This document shows, piece after piece, positions 39,465-49,258 of a DNA stretch of 64,000 nucleotides. Position numbers and translations under genes: made by a program. The stretch covers positions 62,001-126,000 of the forward strand of contig NZ_JAMBPV010000002.1 in NCBI RefSeq assembly GCF_029531845.1, read 5' to 3'. The notes under the pieces were generated by a model, which saw only the letters and a program-made list of their open reading frames with translations, made no database searches and had not been told where the DNA came from. The stretch comes from Staphylococcus equorum. GTDB taxonomy: Bacteria > Bacillota > Bacilli > Staphylococcales > Staphylococcaceae. Each line of letters starts with the position of its first letter. Position 1 is the first letter of the stretch.

Positions 39465-39540
39465 TATAAATTGAAAAAACTGTTAGTAAATACAACTATA
39501 TAATGATAAAATACCTTTTAGGTGCAATAAAAAATAAAAC

Positions 39541-39673
39541 CAAGAGATTTATAGTGGAGCAAGATATGATAGTGCAAGGCTTTTAGCTGACGCTGTTAAA
39601 CCTTTGCTCACTTTCATGTGCACATATGCATTTTGACTATTAATATGTACATGAAATAACTATGAATCTCTTG
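39541..39673 (+). ncRNA. Candidate structured 5' leader RNA of alsT
   Basis: A 14-bp closing helix (39541-39554 with 39660-39673, one G-U) encloses a branch GAGCAA/TTGCTC (39557-39562 with 39604-39609) and a 13-bp hairpin with a 2-base bulge (39612-39626 with 39644-39656). TATAAT at 39499-39504 could start the transcript. The 3' strand of the closing helix (TCTCTT, 39667-39672) can alternatively pair with the alsT ribosome site GAGAGG (39704-39709). I recognise no known riboswitch core. Confidence 0.5.
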
Positions 39674-39716
39674 ATTTTGCTATAAAATTCAAATTATATA
39701 GATGAGAGGGATTAAA

Positions 39717-41162
39717 TTGAGTAATTTTGATAGTTTAATTCCAGATTGGTTCAAAACTTTTGTTCAAGTCGGGAATGATTTAATCTGGTCGCAATATCTA
39801 ATTGGACTACTAATAACAGCAGGTTTATACTTTACTATTAGTTCTAAATTTGTTCAATTAAGATGGATTCCAGAAATGTTTCGTGCCATTGGCGAAAAAC
39901 CCGAAACACTAGACAGTGGTAAGAAAGGTATCTCGCCATTCCAAGCTTTTGCAATTAGTGCGGGATCTCGTGTTGGTACAGGTAATATCGCAGGTGTAGC
40001 TACTGCAATTGTTTTAGGTGGTCCAGGCGCTGTGTTCTGGATGTGGGTCATCGCATTAATTGGTGCAGCGAGTGCTTTTATAGAAGCAACTTTAGCACAG
40101 GTATATAAAGTACCTGATGAAGATGGTGGTTTCCGTGGTGGACCAGCTTATTACATAACTAAAGGTTTAAATCAAAAATGGTTAGGTATTTTATTTGCCA
40201 TATTAATTACAGTGACATTTGCATTTGTGTTTAATACGGTGCAATCTAATACAATCGCTGAATCATTAAAAACACAATATAACGTGAGCCCTGTTGTAAC
40301 AGGTATCGTTTTAGCAGTACTAACAGGTATTATTATTTTTGGTGGTGTACGTAGTATTGCTAAAATATCATCAATCATCGTACCATTTATGGCAATCATA
40401 TATATCGGTCTTGTAGTTGTTATTTTGTTTATCAATTATGACCAAATTATTCCAATGATTACTACGATTGTTAAGAGCGCCTTTGGATTTGAACAGGCGA
40501 CTGGTGGTGCAGTTGGTGCAGCAATTTTACAAGGGATTAAACGTGGTTTGTTCTCCAATGAAGCAGGTATGGGTTCTGCACCTAATGCTGCGGCAACAGC
40601 AGCTGTTCCTCATCCTGTAAAACAAGGTTTAATTCAATCGTTAGGTGTATTCTTTGATACAATGCTTGTTTGTACTGCAACTGCGATTATGATTTTATTA
40701 TATACAGGATTAGAATTTGGTGAAAATGCGGCACAAGGTGTTGCAGTAACACAATCCGCACTTAATGAACATTTAGGTAGTGCCGGTGGTATTTTCTTAA
40801 CAGTAGCAATATCACTATTTGCGTTTTCATCTGTAGTAGGAAATTATTACTATGGACAATCAAATATTGAATTTTTATCAAAAAACAAAGCTTTATTATT
40901 TATTTTTAGATGTTTAGTTGTTGTACTTGTATTTGTAGGTGCAGTAATTAAAACGGAAACTGTTTGGGGTACAGCCGATGTATTTATGGGCTTAATGGCA
41001 ATCGTCAACTTAGTCGCAATTATTGGATTATCTAATATTGCATTTGCAGTAATGAACGATTATCAACGTCAACGTAAAGCAGGTAAGAAGCCTATCTTTA
41101 AACCAGAAGAATTAGAAATTAATTTATTTGGTATTGAAAGCTGGGGCATGAAAAAGAAATAA
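39717..41162 (+). CDS. alsT: Sodium:alanine symporter-family amino acid transporter
   Basis: 481 residues from TTG 39717; GAGAGGG lies seven bases upstream, and the ATG at 39702 is part of that site. About ten membrane helices. AGCS signatures are FQAFAISAGSRVGTGNIAGVA (in part, about 74-92), GGPGAVFWMWVIALIGAA and GIKRGLFSNEAGMGSAPNAAA. Family members carry alanine or glycine; the S. aureus orthologue has been described as a glutamine transporter. A structured RNA lies in its leader, and a terminator follows. Confidence 0.93.
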   Translation: MSNFDSLIPDWFKTFVQVGNDLIWSQYLIGLLITAGLYFTISSKFVQLRWIPEMFRAIGEKPETLDSGKKGISPFQAFAISAGSRVGTGNIAGVATAIVLGGPGAVFWMWVIALIGAASAFIEATLAQVYKVPDEDGGFRGGPAYYITKGLNQKWLGILFAILITVTFAFVFNTVQSNTIAESLKTQYNVSPVVTGIVLAVLTGIIIFGGVRSIAKISSIIVPFMAIIYIGLVVVILFINYDQIIPMITTIVKSAFGFEQATGGAVGAAILQGIKRGLFSNEAGMGSAPNAAATAAVPHPVKQGLIQSLGVFFDTMLVCTATAIMILLYTGLEFGENAAQGVAVTQSALNEHLGSAGGIFLTVAISLFAFSSVVGNYYYGQSNIEFLSKNKALLFIFRCLVVVLVFVGAVIKTETVWGTADVFMGLMAIVNLVAIIGLSNIAFAVMNDYQRQRKAGKKPIFKPEELEINLFGIESWGMKKK

Positions 41163-41183
41163 TGATATAAAGTGAGTAATTAT

Positions 41184-41224
41184 AACTATGTATTTTCTAT
41201 AAATGGAAATACATAGTTTTTTTA
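41184..41224 (+). terminator. Terminator of alsT
   Basis: AACTATGTATTT (41184-41195) / AAATACATAGTT (41207-41218) followed by T residues. Confidence 0.9.
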
Positions 41225-41325
41225 TGCACTAATACTATAAAAGTAATAGAAAAGCGCTTTACTACTTTCAATTTTCTATTTTTCACTATATAATGCTTAT
41301 TGACATAATAAGAAGGATGAGTGAC

Positions 41326-42174
41326 ATGAGTTCTTACCTTATTACAAAGGTTTTAAATAATAATGTAATTATTTGCACTAATGAAATGCAAGAATATGTA
41401 TTAATTGCAAAAGGCATTGGTTTTAATAAAAAGGTTGGCATGACATTGCATGAAAACCAATCAATTGAAAAAGTATATATATTAGATCAAAAATCACAAC
41501 AAGACCACTATAAAACGTTGGTTGAATTAGCTGATGATAACTTGATACAAGCCGTGATCGATGCAGTAAATATTATTACCAATTCAGTAATGAAAATAGA
41601 TAATCAAAAATTGGTTGTATCGCTCACAGATCATATTATTTTTGCATATAAGCGTATGAAACAAAATCAATTGATTAATAATCCATTCGTCATGGAAACA
41701 AAACAGTTATATAGTGAAGCTTATGAAATAGCAGAAAAAGTAATTGAACGATTAAATCATGTCTTAGAGGTAAATTTTCCAGAAGATGAGATTGGTTTTA
41801 TCGCGTTACATATTGCTTCTAATACTGAAACAGTATCCATACGTGAGATGGAAACTATAAATGAGTTAATTAATAAAAGTATCTTTATTTTAGAGCATGA
41901 TTTGAAACATACAATCGATAAAGAAACGGTTCAATATCAACGCTTTATTAGACATATTCAATTTTTAATAAGAAGATTGAATAAAGGGGAAGTATTGCAA
42001 AAAACAAGTGCATTTGAAGAAGTATTAAAAACACAATATCCTTTGTGTTTTAATATCGCATTGAAAATAATGAAAATGTTGCAACAAGAACTGAATATTA
42101 CTATATATGAGGCAGAGGTCATTTACTTAACATTACATGTTTATCATTTTATGGCTGATAAGCAGTCAGATTAA
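41326..42174 (+). CDS. glcT: PtsGHI operon antiterminator GlcT (BglG/LicT family)
   Basis: RNA-binding antiterminator for glucose PTS genes. 282 residues from ATG 41326 (GAAGGATG upstream). The N-terminal co-antiterminator domain (about 1-55) contains YLITKVLNNNVIICTNEMQEY and GIGFNKKVG. Two PTS regulatory domains follow, PRD1 (about 60-165, SLTDHIIFAYKRM and GFIALHIAS) and PRD2 (about 170-280, RHIQFLIRRL and IYLTLHVYHF), with the His residues used for PTS phosphorylation. Its RNA target is not in this window. Confidence 0.93.
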   Translation: MSSYLITKVLNNNVIICTNEMQEYVLIAKGIGFNKKVGMTLHENQSIEKVYILDQKSQQDHYKTLVELADDNLIQAVIDAVNIITNSVMKIDNQKLVVSLTDHIIFAYKRMKQNQLINNPFVMETKQLYSEAYEIAEKVIERLNHVLEVNFPEDEIGFIALHIASNTETVSIREMETINELINKSIFILEHDLKHTIDKETVQYQRFIRHIQFLIRRLNKGEVLQKTSAFEEVLKTQYPLCFNIALKIMKMLQQELNITIYEAEVIYLTLHVYHFMADKQSD

Positions 42175-42659
42175 ATATAATTTGATTAATTACAAAATCA
42201 GAAATAGTAAAAACTTCCTCAAAATTAAATGAGGCTGAGACATAAATACATGTTTCAGCCTCATTTTAATTGGCAGTAGCTGACTGAATTGAAAATGCGC
42301 TTATACTAAGCTTTTAAAAAACTACTACTTTATTTATTAATTTATGAAGAGAAGTAGTACTTACGCAAGAGCTTCAGCTCTTGTATTCCATTTTCTAGTC
42401 ATCTTTGCCGGTCTGGGCTCATACAACGTAATCTCATTAGGAAAATTAGAACTTATATTAAAGAATATTATTTTAATTTAAATAAAAAGTAATTTTACTT
42501 TTAAAAAGGGTTGAAATGTAAAGAATGTTTAGCAAATATTAAACGATATATAATAATGTATTAAGATTTAAAATATCAACGCAAACAAGGTTTACAGCTT
42601 ATGATGAACATAATAGACTTAGTCTTCAGGTTAATTATGAGTAGGGAGGCTACAGTTGC
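42175..42659. other. 485-base intergenic stretch after glcT
   Basis: Left 270 bases are mostly repeat copy D. The right 200 bases are AT-rich upstream DNA of the acyltransferase gene, with no further recognisable element apart from its GGGAGG ribosome site. Confidence 0.5.
42229..42450 (+). repeat. Dispersed intergenic repeat, family 1, copy D
   Basis: Opens with a terminator-like hairpin ATGAGGCTGAGACAT / ATGTTTCAGCCTCAT (42229-42264) followed by TTTAAT, which may end glcT transcription. Then GGCAGTAGCTGACTGAATTG, the inner ACTACTACTT/AAGTAGT hairpin, GCAAGAGCTTCAGCTCTTG, TTCTAGTCATCTTTGCC and GCTCATACAAC. Closest to copy A at its right end and to copy C in the middle. Confidence 0.75.
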
Positions 42660-43757
42660 ATGAAGTATTATGATGAAGTGCCTATTATAAGAGCAGTAGC
42701 TGCTATGTTAGTTGTAGCAATTCATACAGTCAATAGTATTGGTTATTCAGCTTCAACTGGCGAATTTACTTCTGATGCTTTAGGTTATATCAACCAAATG
42801 GCAAGATTAGGTACGCCTATATTTGCTGTTATCAGCGCTTTTTTATTGACTATATCAGTTATTAATAGAGGATTTAGTTTAAATTACTTTATGAAATCTA
42901 GATTCAGTAAAATTTTTATCCCTTACATAATTTGGACGGTTTTTTATTTGTTATATAGAGAATACTTTTTACATAACCTTGAGGACGACGGTGAGTTAAT
43001 TAACTATTTCGTTTATGGTAAAGCTAATTTTCATTTATACTTTATTTTGACTGTCATTCAATTTTATTTTCTTTTTCCATTTGTGCATAAATTTAAAAAA
43101 GGGTGGCCAATTATATTGGTTTTTATCTTAGCGACCGTTGTCAACGTTGTTTGGATTGTAATTCAGCCAATTTCATTAGGTGGCGGAGGCGTCGAACGCT
43201 TCATTAATGATAAATTATTTATTTTGAATTGGATTTCATTCTTTATGCTAGGCGTTGTATATGCTAAATTTTATAATGAAATAAAAGAATTGATATTTAA
43301 GTATAAAACGCTGCTTACTATAATTATTGCAATATTATTTATAGACTTACTCATAAGTATTGATTTAGATAATCTCAATACTTCAATCACAATTTCGAAC
43401 ATTATTTATATTCCTTTCTTTATCGTTTTTCTTAATTACATGTATGAGCATGTTAAGAAAAATAAAGTTGTATTAAATACGTTAACTGTAATTGGTAACT
43501 ATTCAATGGGAATATACTTAGTTCATTATGTTGCCATACAATTCGTAAAAAGATTACCAATTGTAGAGAATATAGCACCACAAAGTAAATTTGTGAGTGT
43601 CTTTATTGCAGCAGTTGCACTATCTGTATTATTTGTATACTTAATTGGTAAATTACCTTATGGCAATTATATCGTTCCGATCCCCAAAAAGAAGACTAAC
43701 AAAAATAAAGTTATCGCTGAAGAACCAGCTCGTGAAAATGAACCCACTTTAAATTAA
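42660..43757 (+). CDS. Membrane acyltransferase, family 3 (IcaC/OafA-like)
   Basis: 365 residues with about ten membrane helices. The N-terminal EVPIIRAVAAMLVVAIHTV carries the Arg and His typical of acyltransferase_3 proteins, followed by ISAFLLT and FSKIFIPYIIWTVFYLLY. It may O-acetylate or succinylate a surface polysaccharide or teichoic acid; the substrate is unknown. The cytoplasmic tail is charged (PIPKKKTNKNK). GGGAGG precedes the ATG. Single gene. Confidence 0.85.
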   Translation: MKYYDEVPIIRAVAAMLVVAIHTVNSIGYSASTGEFTSDALGYINQMARLGTPIFAVISAFLLTISVINRGFSLNYFMKSRFSKIFIPYIIWTVFYLLYREYFLHNLEDDGELINYFVYGKANFHLYFILTVIQFYFLFPFVHKFKKGWPIILVFILATVVNVVWIVIQPISLGGGGVERFINDKLFILNWISFFMLGVVYAKFYNEIKELIFKYKTLLTIIIAILFIDLLISIDLDNLNTSITISNIIYIPFFIVFLNYMYEHVKKNKVVLNTLTVIGNYSMGIYLVHYVAIQFVKRLPIVENIAPQSKFVSVFIAAVALSVLFVYLIGKLPYGNYIVPIPKKKTNKNKVIAEEPARENEPTLN

Positions 43758-43798
43758 TAATTTAGAGCTTTCGCATTATTGTGGAATCTACTAACGAC

Positions 43799-43842
43799 AA
43801 GGCAAACCAAGCAAATTATCACGTTTGGTTTGGCCTTTTTTA
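43799..43842 (+). terminator. Terminator of the acyltransferase gene
   Basis: AAGGCAAACCAA (43799-43810) / TTGGTTTGGCCTT (43825-43837), one bulged base, then TTTTT. Confidence 0.85.
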
Positions 43843-43901
43843 TTTAATATTCAGTTTAAGTACTTATTTAAAGAGATAGTAGTACAAAAATAATAGAAGT
43901 A

Positions 43902-43929
43902 TTGTTGTGTCCTCATTTATGTGTATAAT
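43902..43929 (+). promoter_or_regulatory. Promoter candidate of the AI-2E-type permease gene
   Basis: TTGTTG, a 16-base spacer and TATAAT (43924-43929), about 175 bases before the start codon. Confidence 0.45.
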
Positions 43930-44103
43930 TTCTCAAAAGGATTCTTACAATATATAATGTGGTAAAATATATGTTTGGAAGATGTCGAATGTGTTAATAT
44001 TAATATTAGTGAATAAAACGACAATGTATTTTATGTTCGTAGTTTTATATCGTGTTAATGTGAAATTATAATTTTAAGAATCAAATTAAGGTATGGTGAG
44101 TTT

Positions 44104-45330
44104 ATGTCGAATGCAGATAATATCAAACAAGAAAAAAAGACTGGAAAAGATAAATTAAAATTAAGTTTTCCAGAAACCCGCTTCATGAAGTTTTTAGGCG
44201 GTAAAGATTTACTTTTTGGTTTGTTGATTTTAATATTAGTTGGTTTCGCAATTTTTATATTTGACCAAGTTTCTTACATTTTCAAACCATTTATCATCGT
44301 ATTTAATACGCTTGCAGCCCCTATCATTGTTTCAGTTATTCTCTATTATTTATTGAATCCATTAGTTAATTTAATGGAACGATATAATATTCCAAGAGTT
44401 TGGGGCGTTATCATTTTATTTCTACTCATCGTGGGTGTAATATCATTGGCAATTAATCTACTTATCCCAGTGATTGGGTCCCAATTCAAAAGTTTTGGTA
44501 ATAATTTCCCATACTATGTCGATAAAGTGAATCAATTTATTGATAGTCTCACTAAATTTTCTGTGATATCTAATTTCTACACACAGATTCAAGATCAACT
44601 TGATACATTAGCCAAAAAATTACCATCTATGGTTTCTGATTATTTCAATGGTTTTGGATCTAAAATCAAGAATTTTGCCGAAGCGTTAGTCAATGTTGGT
44701 GTAGTAATTGCAACGACACCATTTGTATTATTCTTTATGTTAAAAGATGGCTATCGTTTTAAAGATTTTTCTACAAAATTGATGCCACCAAAATTCAGAA
44801 AAGATTTTCATGATTTATTAGACAAAATGAGTGTTCAAGTAGGTTCTTATATCCAAGGACAAATTATTGTCTCGTTCTGTATTGGAATTCTATTATTTAT
44901 CGGTTATAGCATTATCGGATTAGATTATAGTTTAATCTTAGCATCTATTGCAGCTGTAACGAGTGTAGTACCTTACATTGGTCCTACGATTGCGATTTCA
45001 CCTGCAATTATCATTGCATTAATTACTTCACCAATTATGTTATTGAAATTAATTATCGTGTGGACGGCTGTACAATTTATCGAAGGTCATTTCATTTCAC
45101 CGAATGTAATGGGTAAAACGCTGAAAATACATCCACTCACAATTATTTTCATCTTGTTAAGTGCAGGTAACTTACTCGGTGTAGTTGGTGTTATTTTAGG
45201 TATACCAGCTTACGCTATTTTGAAAGTGCTTATTTCACACTTATATTCTATGTATAAACGTAGATATAATAAATATTATGGTGAAGATGCGGGTGAGTAT
45301 CAAACTTCATCAGAAGAAGAAATTCGTTAA
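44104..45330 (+). CDS. AI-2E/PerM-family membrane protein
   Basis: 408 residues with a cytoplasmic N-terminus, about seven to eight helices and an acidic C-terminal tail. LNTLAAPIIVSVILYYLLNPLV-type first helices, FVLFFMLKDG (about 203-212), GQIIVSFCIGILLFIG and LASIAAVTSVVPYIGPTIAISPAIIIAL (each in part) are the AI-2E transporter family pattern. Members include autoinducer exporters and sodium/proton antiporters, so the substrate here is undetermined. TAAGGTATGGTGAG lies upstream of the ATG. Single gene. Confidence 0.85.
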   Translation: MSNADNIKQEKKTGKDKLKLSFPETRFMKFLGGKDLLFGLLILILVGFAIFIFDQVSYIFKPFIIVFNTLAAPIIVSVILYYLLNPLVNLMERYNIPRVWGVIILFLLIVGVISLAINLLIPVIGSQFKSFGNNFPYYVDKVNQFIDSLTKFSVISNFYTQIQDQLDTLAKKLPSMVSDYFNGFGSKIKNFAEALVNVGVVIATTPFVLFFMLKDGYRFKDFSTKLMPPKFRKDFHDLLDKMSVQVGSYIQGQIIVSFCIGILLFIGYSIIGLDYSLILASIAAVTSVVPYIGPTIAISPAIIIALITSPIMLLKLIIVWTAVQFIEGHFISPNVMGKTLKIHPLTIIFILLSAGNLLGVVGVILGIPAYAILKVLISHLYSMYKRRYNKYYGEDAGEYQTSSEEEIR

Positions 45331-45366
45331 TATAATTTTCAATTCAATAAGTTACTTCAAATAAAA

Positions 45367-45413
45367 AACAAGGCTAAGACATCTACATTGTGTTTTAGCC
45401 TTGTTTTTTTATA
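45367..45413 (+). terminator. Terminator of the AI-2E-type gene
   Basis: AACAAGGCTAA (45367-45377) / TTAGCCTTGTT (45395-45405) followed by TTTTTT. Confidence 0.9.
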
Positions 45414-45580
45414 TGTGCTAATTTGCATAACTACTTCATTGTGTATCGTATAAATGATTGAAATGGAAACCACCTAACAATTATGTTATGTAGATGTCAT
45501 TAAAAATTTATTTATTATATTTTAGTGTTGTGCTATATTTTTTATGACACAATAGAAACACTGAAAAGAGAAGTGAAGAT

Positions 45581-48106
45581 ATGTCTAAAGAATTAAGAAG
45601 TAAATTGTTTTCTATATTAAAGGTAGTATTTGCAGTTACGTTATTTATTTTTGTTGTTTTCACATTATATAAAGAACTCTCACATATTAATCTTAAAGAA
45701 ACAGTAAAATCATTTGGGGAAATTAATAGAGTATGGTTAGTGGCTTTATTCTTAAGTGGTGGTTTATCTATTATTGTATTATCACTTTATGATGTCCTCT
45801 TAGTAAAAACGTTAAAGTTGAAAATCTCTTTATTGAAAACCATTCGTATTGGTTATATTGTAAATGCACTTAATGCTGTCGTAGGATTTGGAGGTTTTAT
45901 TGGTGCAAGTGTACGTTTCCTATTGTACAAGAACGCAACCGATGATAAAAAAGCGTTATTGCATACAATCTCTATTGTTTTAATATCAATGTTAACAGGA
46001 CTTAGTTTACTGTCTATTCTTGTAGTGATTCACGTATTTGACGTTAAGCACATATTTAGTCCTTTTCCATGGATTCGCTGGTTATTGTATATTGTGGCAC
46101 TATTTTTACCAATATTTATTATAGTTACTTATGTAAAACCAGTTAAACAATCACATAAATTACTTGGTATTTATTGCACAGTTGTTTCTGGTGTTGAATG
46201 GATAATAGCGTCATTCGTATTATACATGGCTTTAGTCATTGTAGGCATCCACATACCATTTACTACATTTATGGGCATATTTATTATAGCGTCATTATCA
46301 GGTTTGATTAGTTTTATTCCTGGTGGTTTTGGGACATTTGATTTAGTCGTATTATTAGGTCTGAAAAGTCTAAATGTACCGGAAGAAGAAATCGTTTTAG
46401 CGTTATTACTCTATCGTTTTGCTTATTATTTATTCCCAGTGTTAATCGCTTTGATTCTTTCTACATTTGAATTCAGAAGTACTGCAAAACGCTATTGGGA
46501 AGATTCAAAGTTTATGTTACCAGTGAAAGATATGACATCGCTTTTAGCCTCGTATCAAAAAGATATTATTGTAAGAATACCATCGTTTTCAATTGCAATA
46601 TTGCTGATGTATACAAGCTTAATATGTTTTTTAAATAATTTGACCATTATATATGATGGCTTATATGATCCAAATCATTATATTTATTACATTATTGTAT
46701 CAGTGCATACATCGGCATGTTTACTTTTATTATTAAATATAATTGGTGTATATCATCTCTCTAAACGAGCTATTTTATTTTCAATGATTTCGATTAGTTT
46801 AATATTTATTGTTACAGCTTATACTTATGCTTCTTTTATACTACTGAGTTGGCTTGCAGTTATGTTTGTTCTACTATTGGTATTTTATAGACGCTCGAAT
46901 ACAATTAAAAGACCATTCAGATATACAAAGTTATGGTTAAGTGTCGCTGTCGGTGCACTCATTTTGTATATTAATCATATTGTTATAGATGGAACATTCT
47001 ATACATTAGATATTTATCATTTGGAAATGGACAGTTCAATATTAAGGTATTATTTCTGGTTTATGATTTTACTCGTTGCTATTATTGTGGGGGTGATCGT
47101 TTGGTGGTTTGAGTATCGTTATAGAGTAAAGAATAGAAGTAGCAATATTGAATTGTGCGAAACAATTATAGCGCAATATGGAGGTAATTATTTAAGCCAT
47201 TTAATGTATAGTGGAGATAAGAATTATTTTATTAATGAAAAAGAAGATGCATTTCTTATGTATCGTTATAAATACAGTGCATATATTGTATTAGGTGATC
47301 CAGTCGGAAATCCAGAATCATTTCATGAATTATTAGAATCGTTTTACCGTGAAGCACAATATTTAGGTTACGATGTGATATTTTATCAAGTAACTGATAA
47401 GTATATGTCACTTTATCATAATTTTGGCAATCAATTTTTCAAGTTAGGTGAAGAAGCGGTTATAGATTTAACTACATTTACTACATCAGGTAAAAAGAAA
47501 CGCGGCTTACGTGCAACGTTAAATAAATTTGAGGATCTTAATTTAACTTTTGAAGTGTTGAACCCACCGTTTTCATCAAGATTATTTGCTGATTTGAAAA
47601 AAATTAGTGATGATTGGTTAGCAGAAAGAAATGAAATGCATTTTTCTGTTGGTAGCTTTAATGAACATTATTTATCTCAAGCACCTATAGCGATCATTAA
47701 AGATAAAGAGCAATCTATTATTGCATTTTGTACATTTATGCCTACGTATTATAAGGAAACAATTTCTGTAGATTTAATTCGTTGGAAGTCGGGTATTGAG
47801 TTACCTTTAATGGATGGCTTATATTTAAATATGCTGTTATGGGCAAAGGAACATAATTACGAACATTTTAATATGGGTATGGCTACGTTATCTAATGTGG
47901 GGCAAGTGCCGTTCTCATTTTATGGAGAGAGAATCGCAGGTAGAGTTTTCGAACATTTTAATGGTTTGTATAGATTTCAAGGTCTGAGAAGATACAAAGA
48001 GAAATTCAATCCTCTTTGGGAACCAAGGTTCTTAGTTTATCAGAAACATCATTCGTTATGGCTCAGTATGTTAAAAGTAATGCGTGTAATTAGAAAGCAT
48101 AAATAA
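45581..48106 (+). CDS. mprF: Lysyl-phosphatidylglycerol synthase/flippase MprF
   Basis: Adds lysine from lysyl-tRNA to phosphatidylglycerol and flips the product, which lowers binding of cationic antimicrobial peptides and daptomycin. 841 residues. The N-terminal about 500 residues form some fourteen membrane helices, including the flippase core with [12 protein letters not shown] and [18 protein letters not shown]. The C-terminal cytosolic domain (about 515-841) carries the GNAT-like synthase with [26 protein letters not shown] and [21 protein letters not shown] precedes the ATG. Monocistronic with its own terminator. Confidence 0.95.
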   Translation: MSKELRSKLFSILKVVFAVTLFIFVVFTLYKELSHINLKETVKSFGEINRVWLVALFLSGGLSIIVLSLYDVLLVKTLKLKISLLKTIRIGYIVNALNAVVGFGGFIGASVRFLLYKNATDDKKALLHTISIVLISMLTGLSLLSILVVIHVFDVKHIFSPFPWIRWLLYIVALFLPIFIIVTYVKPVKQSHKLLGIYCTVVSGVEWIIASFVLYMALVIVGIHIPFTTFMGIFIIASLSGLISFIPGGFGTFDLVVLLGLKSLNVPEEEIVLALLLYRFAYYLFPVLIALILSTFEFRSTAKRYWEDSKFMLPVKDMTSLLASYQKDIIVRIPSFSIAILLMYTSLICFLNNLTIIYDGLYDPNHYIYYIIVSVHTSACLLLLLNIIGVYHLSKRAILFSMISISLIFIVTAYTYASFILLSWLAVMFVLLLVFYRRSNTIKRPFRYTKLWLSVAVGALILYINHIVIDGTFYTLDIYHLEMDSSILRYYFWFMILLVAIIVGVIVWWFEYRYRVKNRSSNIELCETIIAQYGGNYLSHLMYSGDKNYFINEKEDAFLMYRYKYSAYIVLGDPVGNPESFHELLESFYREAQYLGYDVIFYQVTDKYMSLYHNFGNQFFKLGEEAVIDLTTFTTSGKKKRGLRATLNKFEDLNLTFEVLNPPFSSRLFADLKKISDDWLAERNEMHFSVGSFNEHYLSQAPIAIIKDKEQSIIAFCTFMPTYYKETISVDLIRWKSGIELPLMDGLYLNMLLWAKEHNYEHFNMGMATLSNVGQVPFSFYGERIAGRVFEHFNGLYRFQGLRRYKEKFNPLWEPRFLVYQKHHSLWLSMLKVMRVIRKHK

Positions 48107-48120
48107 AAAAGTAATAAATA

Positions 48121-48164
48121 AAAAAAGCAACCAACACACGCTTTGTGTGCTGGTTGCTTTTTTT
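48121..48164 (+). terminator. Terminator of mprF
   Basis: AAGCAACCAACACA / TGTGTGCTGGTTGCTT, a long imperfect stem followed by TTTTT. Confidence 0.9.
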
Positions 48165-48331
48165 AAGGAGTTTAAAAGTATTTAATGGTTTTTATAGTTA
48201 ATATCTGGAGAAGTTATTAACTACTTTAAATAAACTAACTGGTAGAACTGTTCTAAATATTATTTGACTCTAACTATATATGAATTTCTCGTTACCCCTT
48301 TGTTAAGGTATAATCATAATATATCATTATT

Positions 48332-48345
48332 GGAAAACGCTTTCA
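48332..48345 (+). promoter_or_regulatory. Cre-like site
   Basis: GGAAAACGCTTTCA matches TGNAARCGNWWWCA with only the first base off. It lies 18 bases after TATAAT (48309-48314). The gene it might control (48558) is frameshifted. Confidence 0.35.
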
Positions 48346-48557
48346 ATAGTAGGCAGTGAGATTATTCAAATAAAAAATGACATTTTATCTACATGATTTC
48401 TTTTTAAAAATAAATTGTATTATTACTATTTTAAAGGGGCGAAATGCACTACAAAAAATAGATTCACATTGTAATTATTTAATATTAAAAATGGATCCAA
48501 TCAGTGCATTATTTGTAGTAAGATATAGAATAAATTAAAATATTGAGGCGTATTAAA

Positions 48558-49120
48558 ATGAAGAAAATCATAATTGGCATTATCTTAGCCTTATTAGTCA
48601 TTGCATTAATAGTTGCAGGCACGTTTTTATACCAATCCCTTAATTCTAATTATAAAGGGACAAAACAAGTTTCTCAGAGTAATGAACACAATAAAGAAAA
48701 AGTAACGGCCATCTACCTAAAATAGATGTGTTAGCGCAGCAATTTAGCACAGATTTCATGAACCGTGATACGAGACATGGTTATCATAAAGTATCAAAGG
48801 GGATGCACAAGGAAAAAATAGAAGATGAATTTGGTGAAAGTGAGAAAGCATTGAATATTGCCGGCGTAAAAGTTATTAAATACGGCGACATTGGAGTTCA
48901 CTACAGCAACCATAAAGTGAGCCGCTACTTTATCATACCGACAGATGTGAATGTCCAACAATTTATACAAGTACATGGTACTAGAACAATAAACTACGAA
49001 GAAGGAACAATGATCTATGATGACAATCCTAATAATAAATTTTCAGTAAAAGTTTATGTAGGTCAGAATGGTGAAATTAAGGGGATAGAAAATATTGATC
49101 AAGTAACAATCAATCATTAA
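48558..49120 (+). pseudogene. Membrane-anchored hypothetical protein split by a -1 frameshift
   Basis: ATG 48558 (GAGGCG upstream) opens a frame with one N-terminal transmembrane helix (KKIIIGIILALLVIALIVAG) that stops at 48725. The rest of the protein lies in the -1 frame, open from 48695, and reads NGHLPKIDVLAQQFSTDF then RDTRHGYHKVSKGMHKEKIEDEFG (both in part) to 49120. The two frames join naturally near GAAAAAGT (48696-48703), so one base appears missing. Unless ribosomes slip on the A run, the gene is broken. The joined product would be about 187 residues, related to a staphylococcal hypothetical protein at this locus; function unknown. Confidence 0.65.
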
Positions 49121-49221
49121 AAGATAAAATGCAGCAATTGTAGGCATTTAATATATCTAGATAATTAGTAATAGTATTGAACTATATTACATATTGGTTG
49201 ATAAAGACATTGATATGCTAG

Positions 49222-49258
49222 AGCGGTATTATAAAGTGGAAAGAATACCGCTTTTTAT
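49222..49258 (+). terminator. Terminator before rbsR
   Basis: AGCGGTATT (49222-49230) / AATACCGCT (49244-49252) followed by TTTTATT. Confidence 0.85.

Larger units (their letters stand above)
43758..44103. other. 346-base intergenic stretch
   Basis: Holds the acyltransferase terminator (43799-43842) and a promoter candidate (43902-43929); the remaining 170 bases are an AT-rich leader without recognisable structure. Confidence 0.5.
48107..48557. other. 451-base intergenic stretch after mprF
   Basis: Contains the mprF terminator (48121-48164), TATAAT at 48309-48314 and a cre-like site (48332-48345). After these comes about 200 bases of AT-rich leader, which includes AAAGGGGCGAA followed by ATG and a stop after four more codons. 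Confidence 0.45.

Noticed and set aside
41233..41260. Cre-like AAAAGCGCTTT upstream of glcT
   Set aside because: Fits the central CG and flanks but lacks the TG and CA ends; below a reasonable threshold.
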